This document shows positions 1-11,416 of a stretch of 64,000 nt of DNA, piece after piece (within the stretch, counting starts at the first letter, position 1; every line of letters starts with the position of its first letter). The notes beneath the pieces were generated by a model, which ran no database searches, was not told the DNA's origin, and was given only the letters and a program-made list of their open reading frames with translations. The translations under genes and the position numbers were made by a program. The stretch is taken from the NCBI GenBank assembly GCA_001599715.1, contig BCHU01000005.1, forward strand, positions 310,001 through 374,000, written 5' to 3'. The DNA comes from Phaeotremella fagi. Lineage: Eukaryota; Basidiomycota; Tremellomycetes; Tremellales; Phaeotremellaceae.

Positions 1-3000
1 TGGGTGGAGTGGAGTAGTAATGGTAATGGTAACAGAATAACAATAGTACTGTGTTACTGTATTAGATAAAGATATTGATATGGTAATATGATAATATGGT
101 ATGGTAATATGGTAACTGAAAAGTAAAATTAAGTGTGGTAAGTTAAGAGACGCAGGAGAGAGAATACAAAGTCAAAGTGACGGAAAGGTACAAAAACACA
201 CACTCAATTTAAGGGTTAAAAGGTACAATTCCTCCGTTTTCAATTTCCTCTCTTCTTACGCCTCGTTTATATCTATCCCTTTAATTCCCTGAGCACACCG
301 TTTTAGAACCGGCCGAGAACCGAGAGGGGATGCGTTGAATCTGCCTCCGTTCGAGGAGTCGAGTTAGTTATAACAAGTCAACATGATCATTCTACTGCTA
401 GATATGGTACAGTACTACGATACTGGAGTACTAGATGTCTGTGCCAAACTGTGTCTCCCTTTACCCCCCTCAGCTCTCCTCCCCCACTCAACCACATCAG
501 TTATCTCAATATCTCTATTCGCCACAATCTCCAAGCAGACGTTAAGGGTCAATCAATCAGGGGCGCATATTATTACGACGCTCCTGTTCTTTCTTTTTTT
601 TGACTTTTTTTCCTTTCTTTCTTTGGCTTAAACTACTTGCGCCCCTTCAGAGATTACCCCTGAAAATCTATCTCGTCTTTTACTTTTCAATTTACCGAAT
701 ACGTATTTAATCACGAAATGTCTGGAATTTCAATCAGAACAAAACGGCAAAAACAAAAACAAATCGTTTCGCTCGTGTCTGGCCTTTCAATGACATCTCA
801 TCCCACAATCCACTTAAGATATCGGAATAAAAATGTGATCAGTCCAACGTCTGATTGACTTGGACGTCGCTCATTGTCTCTGGCGGAGTACCCCTTTTTT
901 ATATTAGCGTCGTTCCGAGGCACCACTCCGAAGTGAAACTATCGCTTTGAATGAGATTTCGATTTAAGTTCAGTATGACTTTTTATGCGAGGTGTCGGTA
1001 CTCATCTGAGTGTGGGGTGGGATGGTACGCATCATCAGTCAAAAGAGGTTTTTCACCTTGTACTTTTGTATCACATCAAAGAATTTCCAATGCCACATCG
1101 AAATTTGACCAGGAACACCACATTGGAAAAACCACTTCTTGGTTCTAAAATGAGTGGAGCACTTCTATATCCACTTAAGTTATTGGTATTCCACTGTGTG
1201 AATGACAAACAATGCGGTGTCAGTGACAGTGACTAACGACTCCAGAATCGTACATCTACATACAATATCTCACTCCACTGGAGTAGGTTACGAATAGCCG
1301 GATGTAAACTGGTGAAGATATCAATTCGCCACCATCATCTTGATTTTAGTGCATCATGAATTTCTTCCAAACAGCCATCTCGTTTAACTCGATCTGGAAA
1401 ACAGACTCATGTGTCCAAGATGTTGAAATGTCAACTCAACACCAACTCATGTAAATGTAACGTCACCACCTCGTTTCATCTTACCGCCACCACCGATTAA
1501 CATCCAAGCTAACCTCCGTATGGGATATATCATTTTGACCAATACGAAATTCACGAAAATTGAGTTGAAGAGGCTTTGTTTCATCTTCACCTACACATTT
1601 TCACCTGTCTCGCTAAAAAAGCCATTGGTAAGTACTTTATGTACGTTGACTATGTTACTAGAGTTTGTGACACCCCTGTCAGCCTTTTGAGGCTTCGATC
1701 GTTTGAAGTGAATTCTTCACTACGCCGTTTCATCATTCGTGTTGAGCAGAATGTGGTGGCTCGTTGTATCCTTCCTGGATGTGAAATCGATATGGTTGGA
1801 AATACCCGCAGACAGTCTACAATGTTGTTGTTCGCTTTCGAATTATTTCATCTTTCTTCTTGGATAATTCACATATACTTATCATAAAAGACGACTGAGA
1901 AATCGCAACAGATAGTATGAGACATTCTCTTATGAGTTCTAGTTTACTTTCTGTTCTTTATTATCCATCAATGACCTCACTTATACAGTCTCTTTAACTA
2001 AACATTCAAACCGAATGATAGCATCAGTCAACATCACCCAGGACAGCGAATGCACAGTCCGTGAAAATTCACCTCTGGGTGGGGCGTTTCGAGGATTATA
2101 AACATTCAAACTCGAACTTCAAGTACTCAAAGATTCCGATGAGGTGGATTGAACTTTTTATTCTAGTATTTCTTAATGAGATCAACCGTTCGTCTCAGAC
2201 ATTGTTATCTGTGAGCTGCTTGCAAATATGCATTATAGGGATTTGTTCAAGGTCCAGTTCACGATGACAGACAGAGCGCCAAACGATCGTACTTGCCATT
2301 CATCACCACTCCTATGTCGAAGTGATTCAATTTTGACGACAGAAACTCCTCATACTGAACATCAAGCAATGTGAGAAAAACTAAGCTGCCCTATCCCTTT
2401 TCAAGCTTAGCTTGTTCTCGACATTGCCACATACAGAGGTACGTGTACAGCATTAACAGTACATCAAATTACCAATTTGAATATGATTTTCAATTTCACA
2501 TAAGTGACGACACAATTATTCGGTACTACGTAAAGATGATCAACCATGACGGCAACCTCATGGTCATGTTTAATCTACTCCAAGATTACTTAGGAACGCT
2601 GAATGATAAATGCTAAGTATATGATTGGAGATAGGCACGTTTTTGAGGGTGTTGGAGTAATCCGTTGGAGTGAGAATTTAACCTTTCAAATGCTGTACCT
2701 ACAGTATTGAAATCTTCGTGGCATATCTTTTGAGTTGGCAAGTTCATACATTTCATATATTCTCTACCTGTATTGGTAGTATGTTTTTTTGTATGTCTCA
2801 CAGATGAAATTGAGGCAAATCAAGGTTGGTACTCTGATTTGACGGTGAATCTGGTCGTCAAGTATACGTGGTTACCGTGCAGTGTAGGTGTAGCGCCATC
2901 CATCAAATACACACAACATCAAAACAAGCAATAAGACCAAGAACGAGTATGATGACTCTTCATTCTCAATCTTCTACGTTTCGCAATCAACAACTGCATC

Positions 3001-3004
3001 CACA
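1..3004. other. 3-kb stretch without a convincing gene
   Basis: No reading frame here has the length, splice-site pattern or recognisable motifs of the genes elsewhere in the window. The longest open frames (about 100 codons near 1576-1887) begin at a non-ATG codon and have low-complexity translations. The stretch is AT-rich with several pyrimidine runs (for example around 585-630). It could be a long intergenic or promoter region, or the edge of a gene lying to the left. I see no transposon open frame or terminal repeats. Confidence 0.5.
15..116. repeat. Degenerate TGGTAAT / ATATGG simple repeat
   Basis: Short units of the type TGGTAA and ATATGGTA recur about eight times with interruptions between positions 15 and 116. 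This is ordinary low-complexity sequence; no function can be assigned from it. Confidence 0.6.
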
Positions 3005-5215
3005 ATGGCAGCACCTCCAAGAATGTTAGTTCTGGTTGCAGGTACAGCAGAAGCACTTGTAACCTTACCCGTTACATACGATGTAAATGACTTTCCCTCC
3101 AGCTAAAAGGATATCGAACTAATCAAACCCACAGAAAGCGATCGCCGTAGCAACAGAGAAATACTCAATACCGTCAACTCACGTCGTTCGATTAACATGC
3201 AAAGCAGCTGAAATGCCATGGATAGGAAGTTACGCAGGGATGGAGGATGTTTACATGTAAGTTCCAGATTCTTTGAAAAATCAAATAATTGATAGAATTT
3301 TGTGCGGATAATGATTCTTACCATTATGCCTGTGCTGGAAAACATGTAGTTCGTCTAAATGTTCATGTATTTGATAAGAACGTTTGTCCATTTTTACCCT
3401 CCTGAACCCTTTCGTATTTCTTGACTGATGTATTGATGTTTTTCTTCATAGCCCCCCGCAACAGGTGCAACTCCAGGCATTCCCGAACCAAAAGATGGAG
3501 GTGCAAAAGCAGGAGGTGGTGGTGGTGGTGGGGGAGGGGGAGGTAAGTTCGCTTAGCTTCATTAGAAGTCCACTGATACATTTTCGTAGGCGGTAAAGCT
3601 GCTGTCAATTCTGCCCAGCAGGATATGGTTTGTCAGACTAACGCGGGGAAGGAAGTTAAGTTATCAGCGACTATTTCCGGGTGAGTGAAGGATTCATTTT
3701 GGTTTGGGGATAAGTGCTAATTGTGATGACGTTGGTTAGCGACTTGCCAAAAGGCATTCCAGCTGGTGGTGAGGATGATTCTGTCATACTCTGATCAATG
3801 AGTGGCTTTAACGCGTCTGCTTAGAATATCTGGGCACGATGTCAGTGGAGGTTGGTATTGTTCCCAATTCTGATTTCATACGCATCACTCATATATTTCA
3901 GGCGAACACTTTTAAACAAAAATTCGTTGGTAAACAGTTAGGTCCAAATGAAGTTTTCACCAAATGTAAGTTCCTCTTACGCCGTGATTCACAATGTTCC
4001 ATGAACCAAACTAATGTTAATCGATACCGTTCAGACGTTGTGCAAGATCAAAACACCGCAAGACTGGTATTTCGTCCACGATCAATCCGACCCAAAATCG
4101 ATATCCTGTACCCAGAAGAGAAATCCGTTAGTCATGTTTGGTACACTTCTCGCTATCATACTGAAACCAATATCGAACAGCTTGAAGTCTCACTTTCAGT
4201 CCAAGACTGGACAGTCACCGCTGCTTACCCTATGACTTCGCTCATTCCCGACGGAGGTCGTCAACGTCTCAGATGGTTTTTGCGGGTCAAGGGTAATGGA
4301 GTCGTTGAAGACCTTTTGACTGGTACTGAATCTAGTGGTTTGTTTGTTGAGATGTTGTGGGTATAATGATAAACCCCCCAGTTTGAGATAGTCAGCTGAA
4401 AAGGCCTGTTAGACCTGCGGCGAAACCTCGTCCTGCTGATATCCAAAAACCAGACTCTCCTCTCATACCAGGTCAGTGTCAACGTTTCATGGACACCCCA
4501 TTGTCTCTTCTCTGACTTTATCGATAAGCTTGGCCCGATGTCAGACCTCAAAACGCCTGGTGTCTTCCACAAACCATGTTCATTCCACATATAGATCGGA
4601 TTCTTACTGTCCTAGGTCTTCCAGCAGAAAGTCGAACATCATTGATTACTTCTTGGTTACCTGGTATAACGAGACATAAGAATGTTGTAAGTTGTTTGTC
4701 GACACTGATGTCGTAACAACTGATTCTCATCGTGTAAATAGGCATATCGGTAAATCTCCTCAGCAAATTATGACCGAATTGACCATACTAATGACATCTA
4801 GGATTCTCAATCAGAGTCAATTGAATCCAACATCCACACTCACTATAATCCCACCACCAGACGCACTCCTTAGAATTTTCGTAAATCCAGAATAACCTTC
4901 TTGCAATGGCATGAGTCTAGCTGATTCGCGTCATCGTCAGATCCTCTTCAAAGGAATTCCAGACGGTGAACTCAAAGAATGGGATAATGCTGGTATACTC
5001 CATGCAGAGATGGGATTAGATTGGAGAAACTCGTAAGTTCATTCTTTCGATGTTAAGTACAGAGTTTGATTCTGATGTTGATAGGGTTGGTTGGACGAGT
5101 GCTATGAACAATGAAGAAATGTTCAGAGTTGTCGAATATGGTGCGATGTGAGTGACGTCTTTGGCTCGTTACGCGTTCCATCCTGACAAGTTTGTGTAGG
5201 GAAGTTTTCAGTTAA
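3005..5215 (+). CDS. Conserved hypothetical protein, many introns
   Basis: I do not recognise a function. Starting at ATG 3005, about ten exons can be chained. Exon 1 (3005-3082) joins at phase 0 to exon 2 (from 3135). Later exons encode a Gly-run linker (3513-3541), then a segment with RPKIDILYP, VWYTSRYH and LIPDGGRQRLRWFLRV, a Pro-rich linker, FIPHIDRILTVLGLPAESR, and a C-terminal block FKGIPDGELKEW ... VVEYGAMEVFS before TAA at 5213-5215. The introns I resolved are 35-60 nt with GT-AG ends. Several blocks look like a multi-domain fungal protein I have seen annotated only as hypothetical. One junction (between about 3257 and 3451) does not keep frame with obvious splice sites, so that exon is wrong or the gene is damaged there. 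No signal peptide or membrane segment was seen. Confidence 0.6.
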
Positions 5216-5405
5216 TTTTACGAGGTATCATTGGACGTCGGTATAGGTAGATGAAAGATCATGTCGGCAGAAACTTTTCTTCTTCACTCCTTTATACCAA
5301 AAAGTTTCGGAGTTTCGTGGCAATCACCGTTCTTTCCAATTTTCAACCATTCCAAAATCTCCTCTTTACATATTCCCAACTTCAACTAAATCACTTACAC
5401 AAACA

Positions 5406-6071
5406 ATGGTCGCTCTAGAGGGTAGTAATTATCTAACAATCCTAAATCCAAAGCTATCTCACTGTGCACCATCGAAGTTTCAACCAAGTTCATTTAGTTC
5501 TTTCGATTCATTCAAGACAAATTTCAGTTGGGAACATGAAGGAGACGATTTCCTGCTTAGTCGATACATGTCCCAAGCTGATATAAGTTGGAACAGAAGA
5601 TGGAATTCGATTGAAGGTGTTTGTGTTGATGATACTGATGATGAGGACGATGATGTCACTAATTTAGATCCGAGTTTAGATGAAATGGAGGCTTTAGGTA
5701 AAAATAGTATATTCAAATTAACAGGTTGTTGTGAAATTCAGAATTCAAATGAGTTAGAAATAAATATCAGAACTTGGAACAGAGAATCTACACGCCAAAA
5801 ATCCTCTTTCGATACTTCAACGTTCAACGAGGAAGAGCAAGATACATTTTCATCTTTTTGTCGAAGCAATCGTAATTTCCTTATCAACAACAGGAAAGAG
5901 GTTATCAAAGTCTTAGAGAACGTTTTTTCGTTTCTCGATGATGTTCGATCCGCCACTCGACCAGTGGATATTCGAGAGGAGCTGGATATCGAAGACTTCA
6001 AGTTCAATTTATCTACAACGGGTACTACTGGGAATGGATTTGAAGCGACGTTGAGAATTTCAGTTAAATAG
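5406..6071 (+). CDS. Intronless orphan protein, 221 aa
   Basis: A single open frame from ATG 5406 (context CAAACAATGG, favourable for initiation) to TAG 6069-6071. I do not recognise it. It has an acidic stretch (DDTDDEDDD, about residues 79-87), a beta-like segment FKLTGCCEIQNSNELEINIR, a long predicted helix (about residues 150-190, RKEVIKVLENVFSFLDDVR), then ELDIEDFKFNL and a final strand GFEATLRISVK. The helix, ExxD(V/F)xxx(L/F) and closing-strand order resembles the orphan family at 32-41 kb, but similarity is too weak to assert homology by eye. The absence of introns is unusual for the neighbourhood. It faces three minus-strand orphan ORFs. Confidence 0.65.
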   Translation: MVALEGSNYLTILNPKLSHCAPSKFQPSSFSSFDSFKTNFSWEHEGDDFLLSRYMSQADISWNRRWNSIEGVCVDDTDDEDDDVTNLDPSLDEMEALGKNSIFKLTGCCEIQNSNELEINIRTWNRESTRQKSSFDTSTFNEEEQDTFSSFCRSNRNFLINNRKEVIKVLENVFSFLDDVRSATRPVDIREELDIEDFKFNLSTTGTTGNGFEATLRISVK

Positions 6072-6522
6072 CGTTTAGTGGTGGCGCAGATGTCAGGTCA
6101 TAAAAGTCATAAAATTATCGCATGTATTCTCCTATCATTTCTGTTCAAGTTTTGGCTCAGTATCATAAAAAATTATTACTGACTTTGACCGAAATACACG
6201 ATCTACCTAGTTCCAAAAATTCTTCGAGCTTGGAGCCTTCTTGCAATTCACTATCCGAAAATGTGTGTTACGAAGACCTCCATTTTTAATACCAATATTG
6301 CACCAGAACATTTGCTAGATTAGACTAGCAGAACTGCATAAACACAATGAAAACAGGGGACAGGCGCTACCGTATGCTGTACGTACCTTATCCATTTTTG
6401 GAACTTCGTCGGCAGTGGCGAAACAGATCTTTGCCACATTTGCGGTGAGACAACAATGGTGCGACTAGCGAGAATACAATGAATACATGATGCATTCAAA
6501 AAGAATAGAAAGGCAATCCATC
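6072..6522. other. Intergenic gap between convergent orphan ORFs
   Basis: The gap lies between the stop of the plus-strand ORF at 6071 and the stop of the minus-strand ORF at 6523. It should hold both 3' UTRs. I see no further gene in it. Confidence 0.5.
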
Positions 6523-6984
6523 TCAATCATCGTTTTCACCCTCCCCAGCAGCCTGTTCAGATGAATCTGATGCCTCCCCTTTCCCCCCAAGCGAAATTGA
6601 CACTCCTGCGATATAATGACCCCCATTCAAGATCGTCTCATATTTACGAACCATTTTTCTCCATTTTACCAAGGCTTTAGCTGACGACTTATAATGAGAC
6701 TTCCAGTCGACACCACTGGGAAAATCGTTTGTCTGAGAACAAACTATCTTTCGGCTCATGAAGGGTACATAATGAGTTAAAGTGCTCCTCAAAGTTGTGA
6801 GGTCCTCTTGTTTCGGTTGTGAGAGAGCTGAGAAGGCTGTTGTATTTGATAGAAGTGGTTCTTGCACCTTTAAGATTTGTTCTATCATATCACCTAAGGA
6901 TTTAGCTGCCTCATTTGGACTGCTGAGGTTGGTGTTTGGGAATTTGATCTTGCACAATTGTTTACTGGTGGATGACTTTGTCAT
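6523..6984 (-). CDS. Intronless orphan protein, 153 aa
   Basis: Single open frame from ATG (6982-6984, reverse) to the stop at 6523. Not recognised. The sequence is helix-rich: a predicted amphipathic helix AAKSLGDMIEQILKVQEP near residue 27, a second block LTTLRSTLTHYVPFMSRK, a basic segment KALVKWRKMVRKYETIL, then a short strand GVSISLGGKG and an acidic Ser/Glu/Asp tail. No signal peptide or TM segment. It lies in a run of intronless minus-strand ORFs (6523, 7290, 8149) and may be a divergent member of the same local family. The length and a reasonable ATG make it a likely gene, but there is no conserved motif to prove it. Confidence 0.55.
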   Translation of the reverse strand: MTKSSTSKQLCKIKFPNTNLSSPNEAAKSLGDMIEQILKVQEPLLSNTTAFSALSQPKQEDLTTLRSTLTHYVPFMSRKIVCSQTNDFPSGVDWKSHYKSSAKALVKWRKMVRKYETILNGGHYIAGVSISLGGKGEASDSSEQAAGEGENDD

Positions 6985-7289
6985 GGTTGTGATTAGAGAT
7001 CAAAAAAAATTGATGTTGTGAAATAGGAAAACCCCGACCAATGATATGGCTTAAGTGTAAATGCTTCCCTTTCAAGGGAGAGCTGTGTTTGATGTCCTTT
7101 GATTGTGACGTGGAAAAAAGGACATGGGGAGTGGCATTGACTGTACTTGGGAAGATAGATTGTAGAGTAGTAACGGGTCGGACATCAAAATCTTCAATTT
7201 ATTCATATTTCCGTTCCCAGTACAGTAACCTGTAGACCCCCTGTCAAAGTATACATCATTTCCAACTCTTTCCAAACCCAATCCTCACC

Positions 7290-7811
7290 CTAGTTCTGAG
7301 TATCGCTCTCGGTAATCTGGTTGGAGACTGTATTTGACTTTCGAGTAACAATCCTCAGTGTAGTATTACAAGTCGGATTCCCCCCTTGCTTGTAGAATTC
7401 CCAATCACGAACGAAGCTAGATTGAACAAACTCTACACCACAGTCCTCCACTTCCAAGCCCACATCTTCATCAGAAACTGATTTATAATTCTGCATCAAC
7501 TTCTGTGTAGTACCTTTGAGAGCTTTCTTAAAGTTCTCTGAAGAAGCTAAATGGGAATTTAAGTTATGAAGAATTACCCAACCGTCGTGTGAGAGTTTCC
7601 TGAAATCAAATTCTTGTTGATCACTGGATTCGGAGCGTTTGATGGATAAATTCAAGATGAATTCTGATTCCACCATGTCTGATTGGGTTTTGAAAGAGCT
7701 TGAACCATTGGTAACTTGGATATCCATGTCTTTGAAATCACTAGTAGCTGGGTTGAGGAGATGTACGAAGGCGATGACGGCCTCATGATAAAAACTTGCC
7801 TGAGATGACAT
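7290..7811 (-). CDS. Intronless orphan protein, 173 aa
   Basis: I chose the ATG at 7809-7811 (MSSQASFYHEA...). The open frame extends further upstream, but only to a GTG. The stop is at 7290. Not recognised. A beta-like segment ESEFILNLSIKRSE is followed by a helix NFKKALKGTTQKLMQNYK, a strand VGLEVEDCGVEFV, and a closing strand NPTCNTTLRIVTRK. The closing strand resembles FEATLRISVK at the end of the orphan at 5406-6071. This supports common descent within the cluster, by inference only. No introns, signal peptide or TM segment were seen. Confidence 0.6.
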   Translation of the reverse strand: MSSQASFYHEAVIAFVHLLNPATSDFKDMDIQVTNGSSSFKTQSDMVESEFILNLSIKRSESSDQQEFDFRKLSHDGWVILHNLNSHLASSENFKKALKGTTQKLMQNYKSVSDEDVGLEVEDCGVEFVQSSFVRDWEFYKQGGNPTCNTTLRIVTRKSNTVSNQITESDTQN

Positions 7812-8148
7812 TCGGGATTCTGACTGGCTGATTGTGATTGAAGTGGAAAAGTTGAAACGATGGAGGAAAAGAATGCAAATCAAGAGAAACACCGTGTCTC
7901 TCCCCTAGAGATTCTGTGATACATTCACGTCTCGCTGATGAATGGAGATGCTTTTTGTAGTCTGAATGGATTAGCTGTGCGCCACATCTTCCCATTCATT
8001 ACGATTGGAATGCTTACAGTAAGCAAGATACGCTGTAAGAGAACAGAGAGCGTGTCAGTGCTGTTTACCATCCACATCGAATCTCATCGCTCAGATTAAA
8101 CTTCTTCGCTTACATATCTACAAAGCAACCCCCAGCTTTCGAACTTTA

Positions 8149-8832
8149 CTAATATCCATTAACCCAGGTATCAGATGTACTCATACTAGTCTGAGCTCCA
8201 ACCTGCTCATCAAAAGGATTATCACCCCCAAACCGTCCCAAAAACTCACTCCCCGAGTCCCACTCCCTCTTTCGTTGAAAGAACAAATGAAACAACGGAT
8301 GCTGAGAAACCTCAGGAACAGCCATAGAATCTCTGGGATATCTCATGTAAATCTGATGAAACGGTTTAACAACCCCGAAACTATATTTTTCACCTTCAAC
8401 AAAAGAAATTTCTAAATGTTTGAAAGTATCGACCAAATCTTCTTGCAGGACTTCGAAAGCTCTTGGATGATACCATTTGAATTTCGATAATTCGTTTCCA
8501 GTTCTACTGAGCGCTAATTCCGATCTGGTGATTTCGTGACCTGAAAATTCGGTTCGGAATTTTGGTACGTTTTCGGTTTCGGTTTGTGTTCTTGGGATGA
8601 GAGAGAGATATAGGTATAAATCAGAGTGAGATTTACTGTGCAATCGGTCGTAGCGGTCTTCACATTTGTGAACGACTGCTTGGGTTCTTTCAAGGGAAAG
8701 TGCCGCTGACGCTAGGGTTTCTAGGAGGAAGACTGAATTTGGTTCTGTCGTTTGCCAACCTATTACCACTGTTTCTGGAGTTGATGCATTAGCAGTAGCC
8801 GTAGTCTCTGATGTGATATCGTCGGTTGACAT
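8149..8832 (-). CDS. Intronless orphan protein, 227 aa
   Basis: The start is taken as ATG 8830-8832 (GAAAATG context), because the frame upstream begins only with GTG. The stop is TAA at 8149. Not recognised. The N-terminus is Thr/Ser-rich (about 20 residues). Predicted helices follow (VFLLETLASAALSLERTQAV), then a beta segment SDLYLYLSLIPRT, then AFEVLQEDLVDTFKHLEISFVEG with YSFGVVKP, and a C-terminal part with LFHLFFQRKREW. The LFFxR element recalls the SLFF/ALFF element near the end of the 32-38 kb orphan proteins. This is the largest of the minus-strand orphans next to SNW1, and it is probably a real gene. Confidence 0.6.
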   Translation of the reverse strand: MSTDDITSETTATANASTPETVVIGWQTTEPNSVFLLETLASAALSLERTQAVVHKCEDRYDRLHSKSHSDLYLYLSLIPRTQTETENVPKFRTEFSGHEITRSELALSRTGNELSKFKWYHPRAFEVLQEDLVDTFKHLEISFVEGEKYSFGVVKPFHQIYMRYPRDSMAVPEVSQHPLFHLFFQRKREWDSGSEFLGRFGGDNPFDEQVGAQTSMSTSDTWVNGY

Positions 8833-9117
8833 TTTCCAAGTTTCTAATGGGCTGGGTGCGAGCAGTTGTCGAAGAAGATCAATCACTTCCCAGTAGTGTC
8901 TTTACGAAGAGATTGATCACCCTTTGTCCTCTTCGAAGGGCTTTGAAGCACGAGGATTGAAGACTCCCCGTCTTCTAGCCCTAGATTTGGTGTCTTCCAT
9001 GACATTGATAAAAACACATTGCCACCTTCAAGATCGAGAAGCGAGAAAAAGCCATTCAAAATACATGACTACAGTATACGTACAAAAAGTGAACCATCTC
9101 CAAGACGGTGAAAATCC

Positions 9118-11174
9118 CTAATCATCTCTCTGTCTCTTCCTAGCATCATCGTTAGACGAATCAGCCATCCTCTTCCCACCACGTCTAGCAGCGTCCATAA
9201 ACTGCTCTACACCGAAAGGATCAGCCGTTCCATCCAAAGCAACGATCGTATCCTTCTCGAATTGAACAGGACCATCTCTGACTTCAGCACCCTCAGCGCC
9301 TTCGAATCCACGAGTCGCGTTACCCAAAGCGAATCTGTCTTTCGACATTTCACCACGAATACCATCTTCAGTTCCTCCACCATATGCCTCATCGTTACCA
9401 CCACTGTTACCTTTAGGTCGGTAGATTGCTGCAGCAGCTGATGAACCTTGGAATAGTGGTTTATCGTACAAGTTGTAGGAATCTTCGCCAGCAAAAGTAT
9501 TCGATAGAGTTTCCCGGTTGAACAATCGTGAATCGAGAAGCGTTTCTTTGCTTGCTGTTGGTTTTGCCAAACCCAAGGCGATTTTCTCGGAAATGTCTCG
9601 ATTTTGCTCCCTGTTACTGTCAGTAAAAAGAAGTCACACATAAAAGCAGAAAGACCCACCTCATCAACATCTTCGCTCTCATCTCTGAACCCATGTTACT
9701 CATTCTCATCTCCTTCTCTCTCTCTCTTCTCTTCTCCGCTCTGACCTGTTCTCTTTCTTTAGCAGCCTCGTCATCCTCATCTTCCTCTTCATCCTCATCC
9801 TCTTCATCAGAATCCTCATCACTTCCACTAGCATATCCACCTAGACTGATACCAAGTTCTGCAGGAGGACGAGAGACGGCACCGGAACCAGTAGCTGAAG
9901 GCGCGATACCACTTCTTTCCTCTCGAGCTCTTTGGGCCAAAAGTCGAAGATTCTCTTCTTTCTGTGCTTTTTCTTTTTGAGCGAGTAGTTGTTGCATCTG
10001 CGCACGCGCTCTGACTTCTTCACGAGCGTGTCTATCTGCGACGTGAAGGGCTTCTGAGAATTTAGCGAAGTTGTCGTTGATATGAACCTGTAGAAAAATT
10101 GTTAGCGATAGCAACCACTGCAAGTCAAAGTAACATACATCCTGAAGACCTCGTCCATCTGCAGCCAAACGTTTATCAAGAGGGATCGTGTAACCCTTGT
10201 TGTTCTTCCAATTGGAAATACAAGGTGGAATCATCCAATCCTTCTGATCCTGGGCGGTAGCAGCTCTTGGAGGAGAATGTAAAACAGGTGGTGGGGGTTC
10301 AGCTGGACCTCTTGGAATTTTCTTATGTTTGAATCTAGCAGGTTCGAGTGGATCTTCTTGAACTTCGGTCATTTTGATGATTCTCTGTTTCCCTTCTCCT
10401 TCACCCTGATTTGCAGGAGTGTATCGAATGAATTGGGCGTCACCGTTGACTTTGGGTACATGTTTAGGTTGAGCAGCTTTGATTTTACCGTTCGTGATTC
10501 GCTCCAATGCTAATCTGGTTCTTTCCGTCGTGTCTAAAACAGTAGATTCATCGGGTCTTTCCATCTCTCGATCCTTTGCGGTCAAATCGGTTCGATTAAC
10601 AAGTGGGACAAGATCTGGACAACGTCAGCTATGATATCAGCCTTATGCCTAGCTCACCCTTGAAGCTTGCTTGTACCCGTGTAGAAGCTCCACGTCCATG
10701 TTGAGCGATCGCGTCGTACCTCACAACACCCTGCGCATCAACTTGTAAAGCAAGTGTACTTCCCGCTCCAGTCTGAGCGAGAAAAGTTAGTATAACAAAA
10801 ACGACTTCCTTGAGCAGAACAACTGACCTTCTTTTTACCCATATCGAGAGGATATTGGGCTACATGACACTACAAAGACAGTCAGGATCGATTCGGTGGC
10901 AAGATAGTTTCATGGAATGAATGAACTTACTTCTGGATATGCACCACCCCCACCGAAATCTGCTGCGGTCTTTGGTTTCCATCCCTTTCTCTTTCCATAT
11001 CCTGGGATAGTTACTGTTGGTGCTGTAGGAAGTATTGGTGCTTCTTCATACTCCTCCACTGGATTGTAGAGTGGTGCTGGAAGTGCGCTAAAGGGAGTAT
11101 TGTATTAGTTTTACTTGCTAGGAAAAGATCGAGCGTTCTCTTGGAGATATCACTTACCGAGCTAATGCAGCCAT
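9118..11174 (-). CDS. SNW1: SNW/SKIP pre-mRNA-processing protein Prp45
   Basis: Spliceosome-associated SNW-domain protein (human SNW1/SKIP, yeast Prp45), which joins the activated spliceosome and also acts in transcription. Seven exons give a continuous 575-aa frame: 11158-11174 (17 nt), 10931-11087, 10828-10869, 10658-10772, 10139-10614, 9660-10087 and 9118-9610. Diagnostic segments are VAQYPLDMGKKK, the SNWKNNKGYTIPLDKRLAADGR signature, and HINDNFAKFSEALHVADRHAREEVR. A charged region full of Asp/Glu and Arg/Glu follows, then IALGLAKPT, DSRLFNR and YDKPLF. The C-terminus is basic (KRQRDD). Length is close to the family norm for fungi. The first coding exon carries only five complete codons, so ab initio predictions may miss the start. 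Confidence 0.95.
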
Positions 11175-11416
11175 TTCTTTTCTTATGATTTAATATGAAA
11201 TATGAATGAATATGCTTACAAAAGATGATAGATGTTGACGAGTGAAAGTTGTATAGACCCAGCAAGAGATGATAACAAATCCTAGGAGGAGCGGGATTTA
11301 TCGGTGAATTCGTTAAGTGGCACTCCAATCCCCCTTCCAAAGCCAGTCTGAAATCGTTGATGCATGGTATACAAAGTCATGATATCTCTCCATGCAATCT
11401 AAAGCGTGATCCACTA

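Noticed and set aside
1..3004. Centromere or retrotransposon remnant
   Set aside because: No reverse transcriptase, gag or LTR-like sequences are readable; only simple repeats are seen at the very edge.
3513..3541. G/T-rich run, possibly a microsatellite or G-quadruplex
   Set aside because: It is read in frame as a glycine linker of the gene at 3005-5215, so it needs no other explanation.
9693..9980. Ser-rich plus-strand open frame
   Set aside because: It is the antisense of the acidic Asp/Glu stretch of SNW1, hence its poly-Ser translation.
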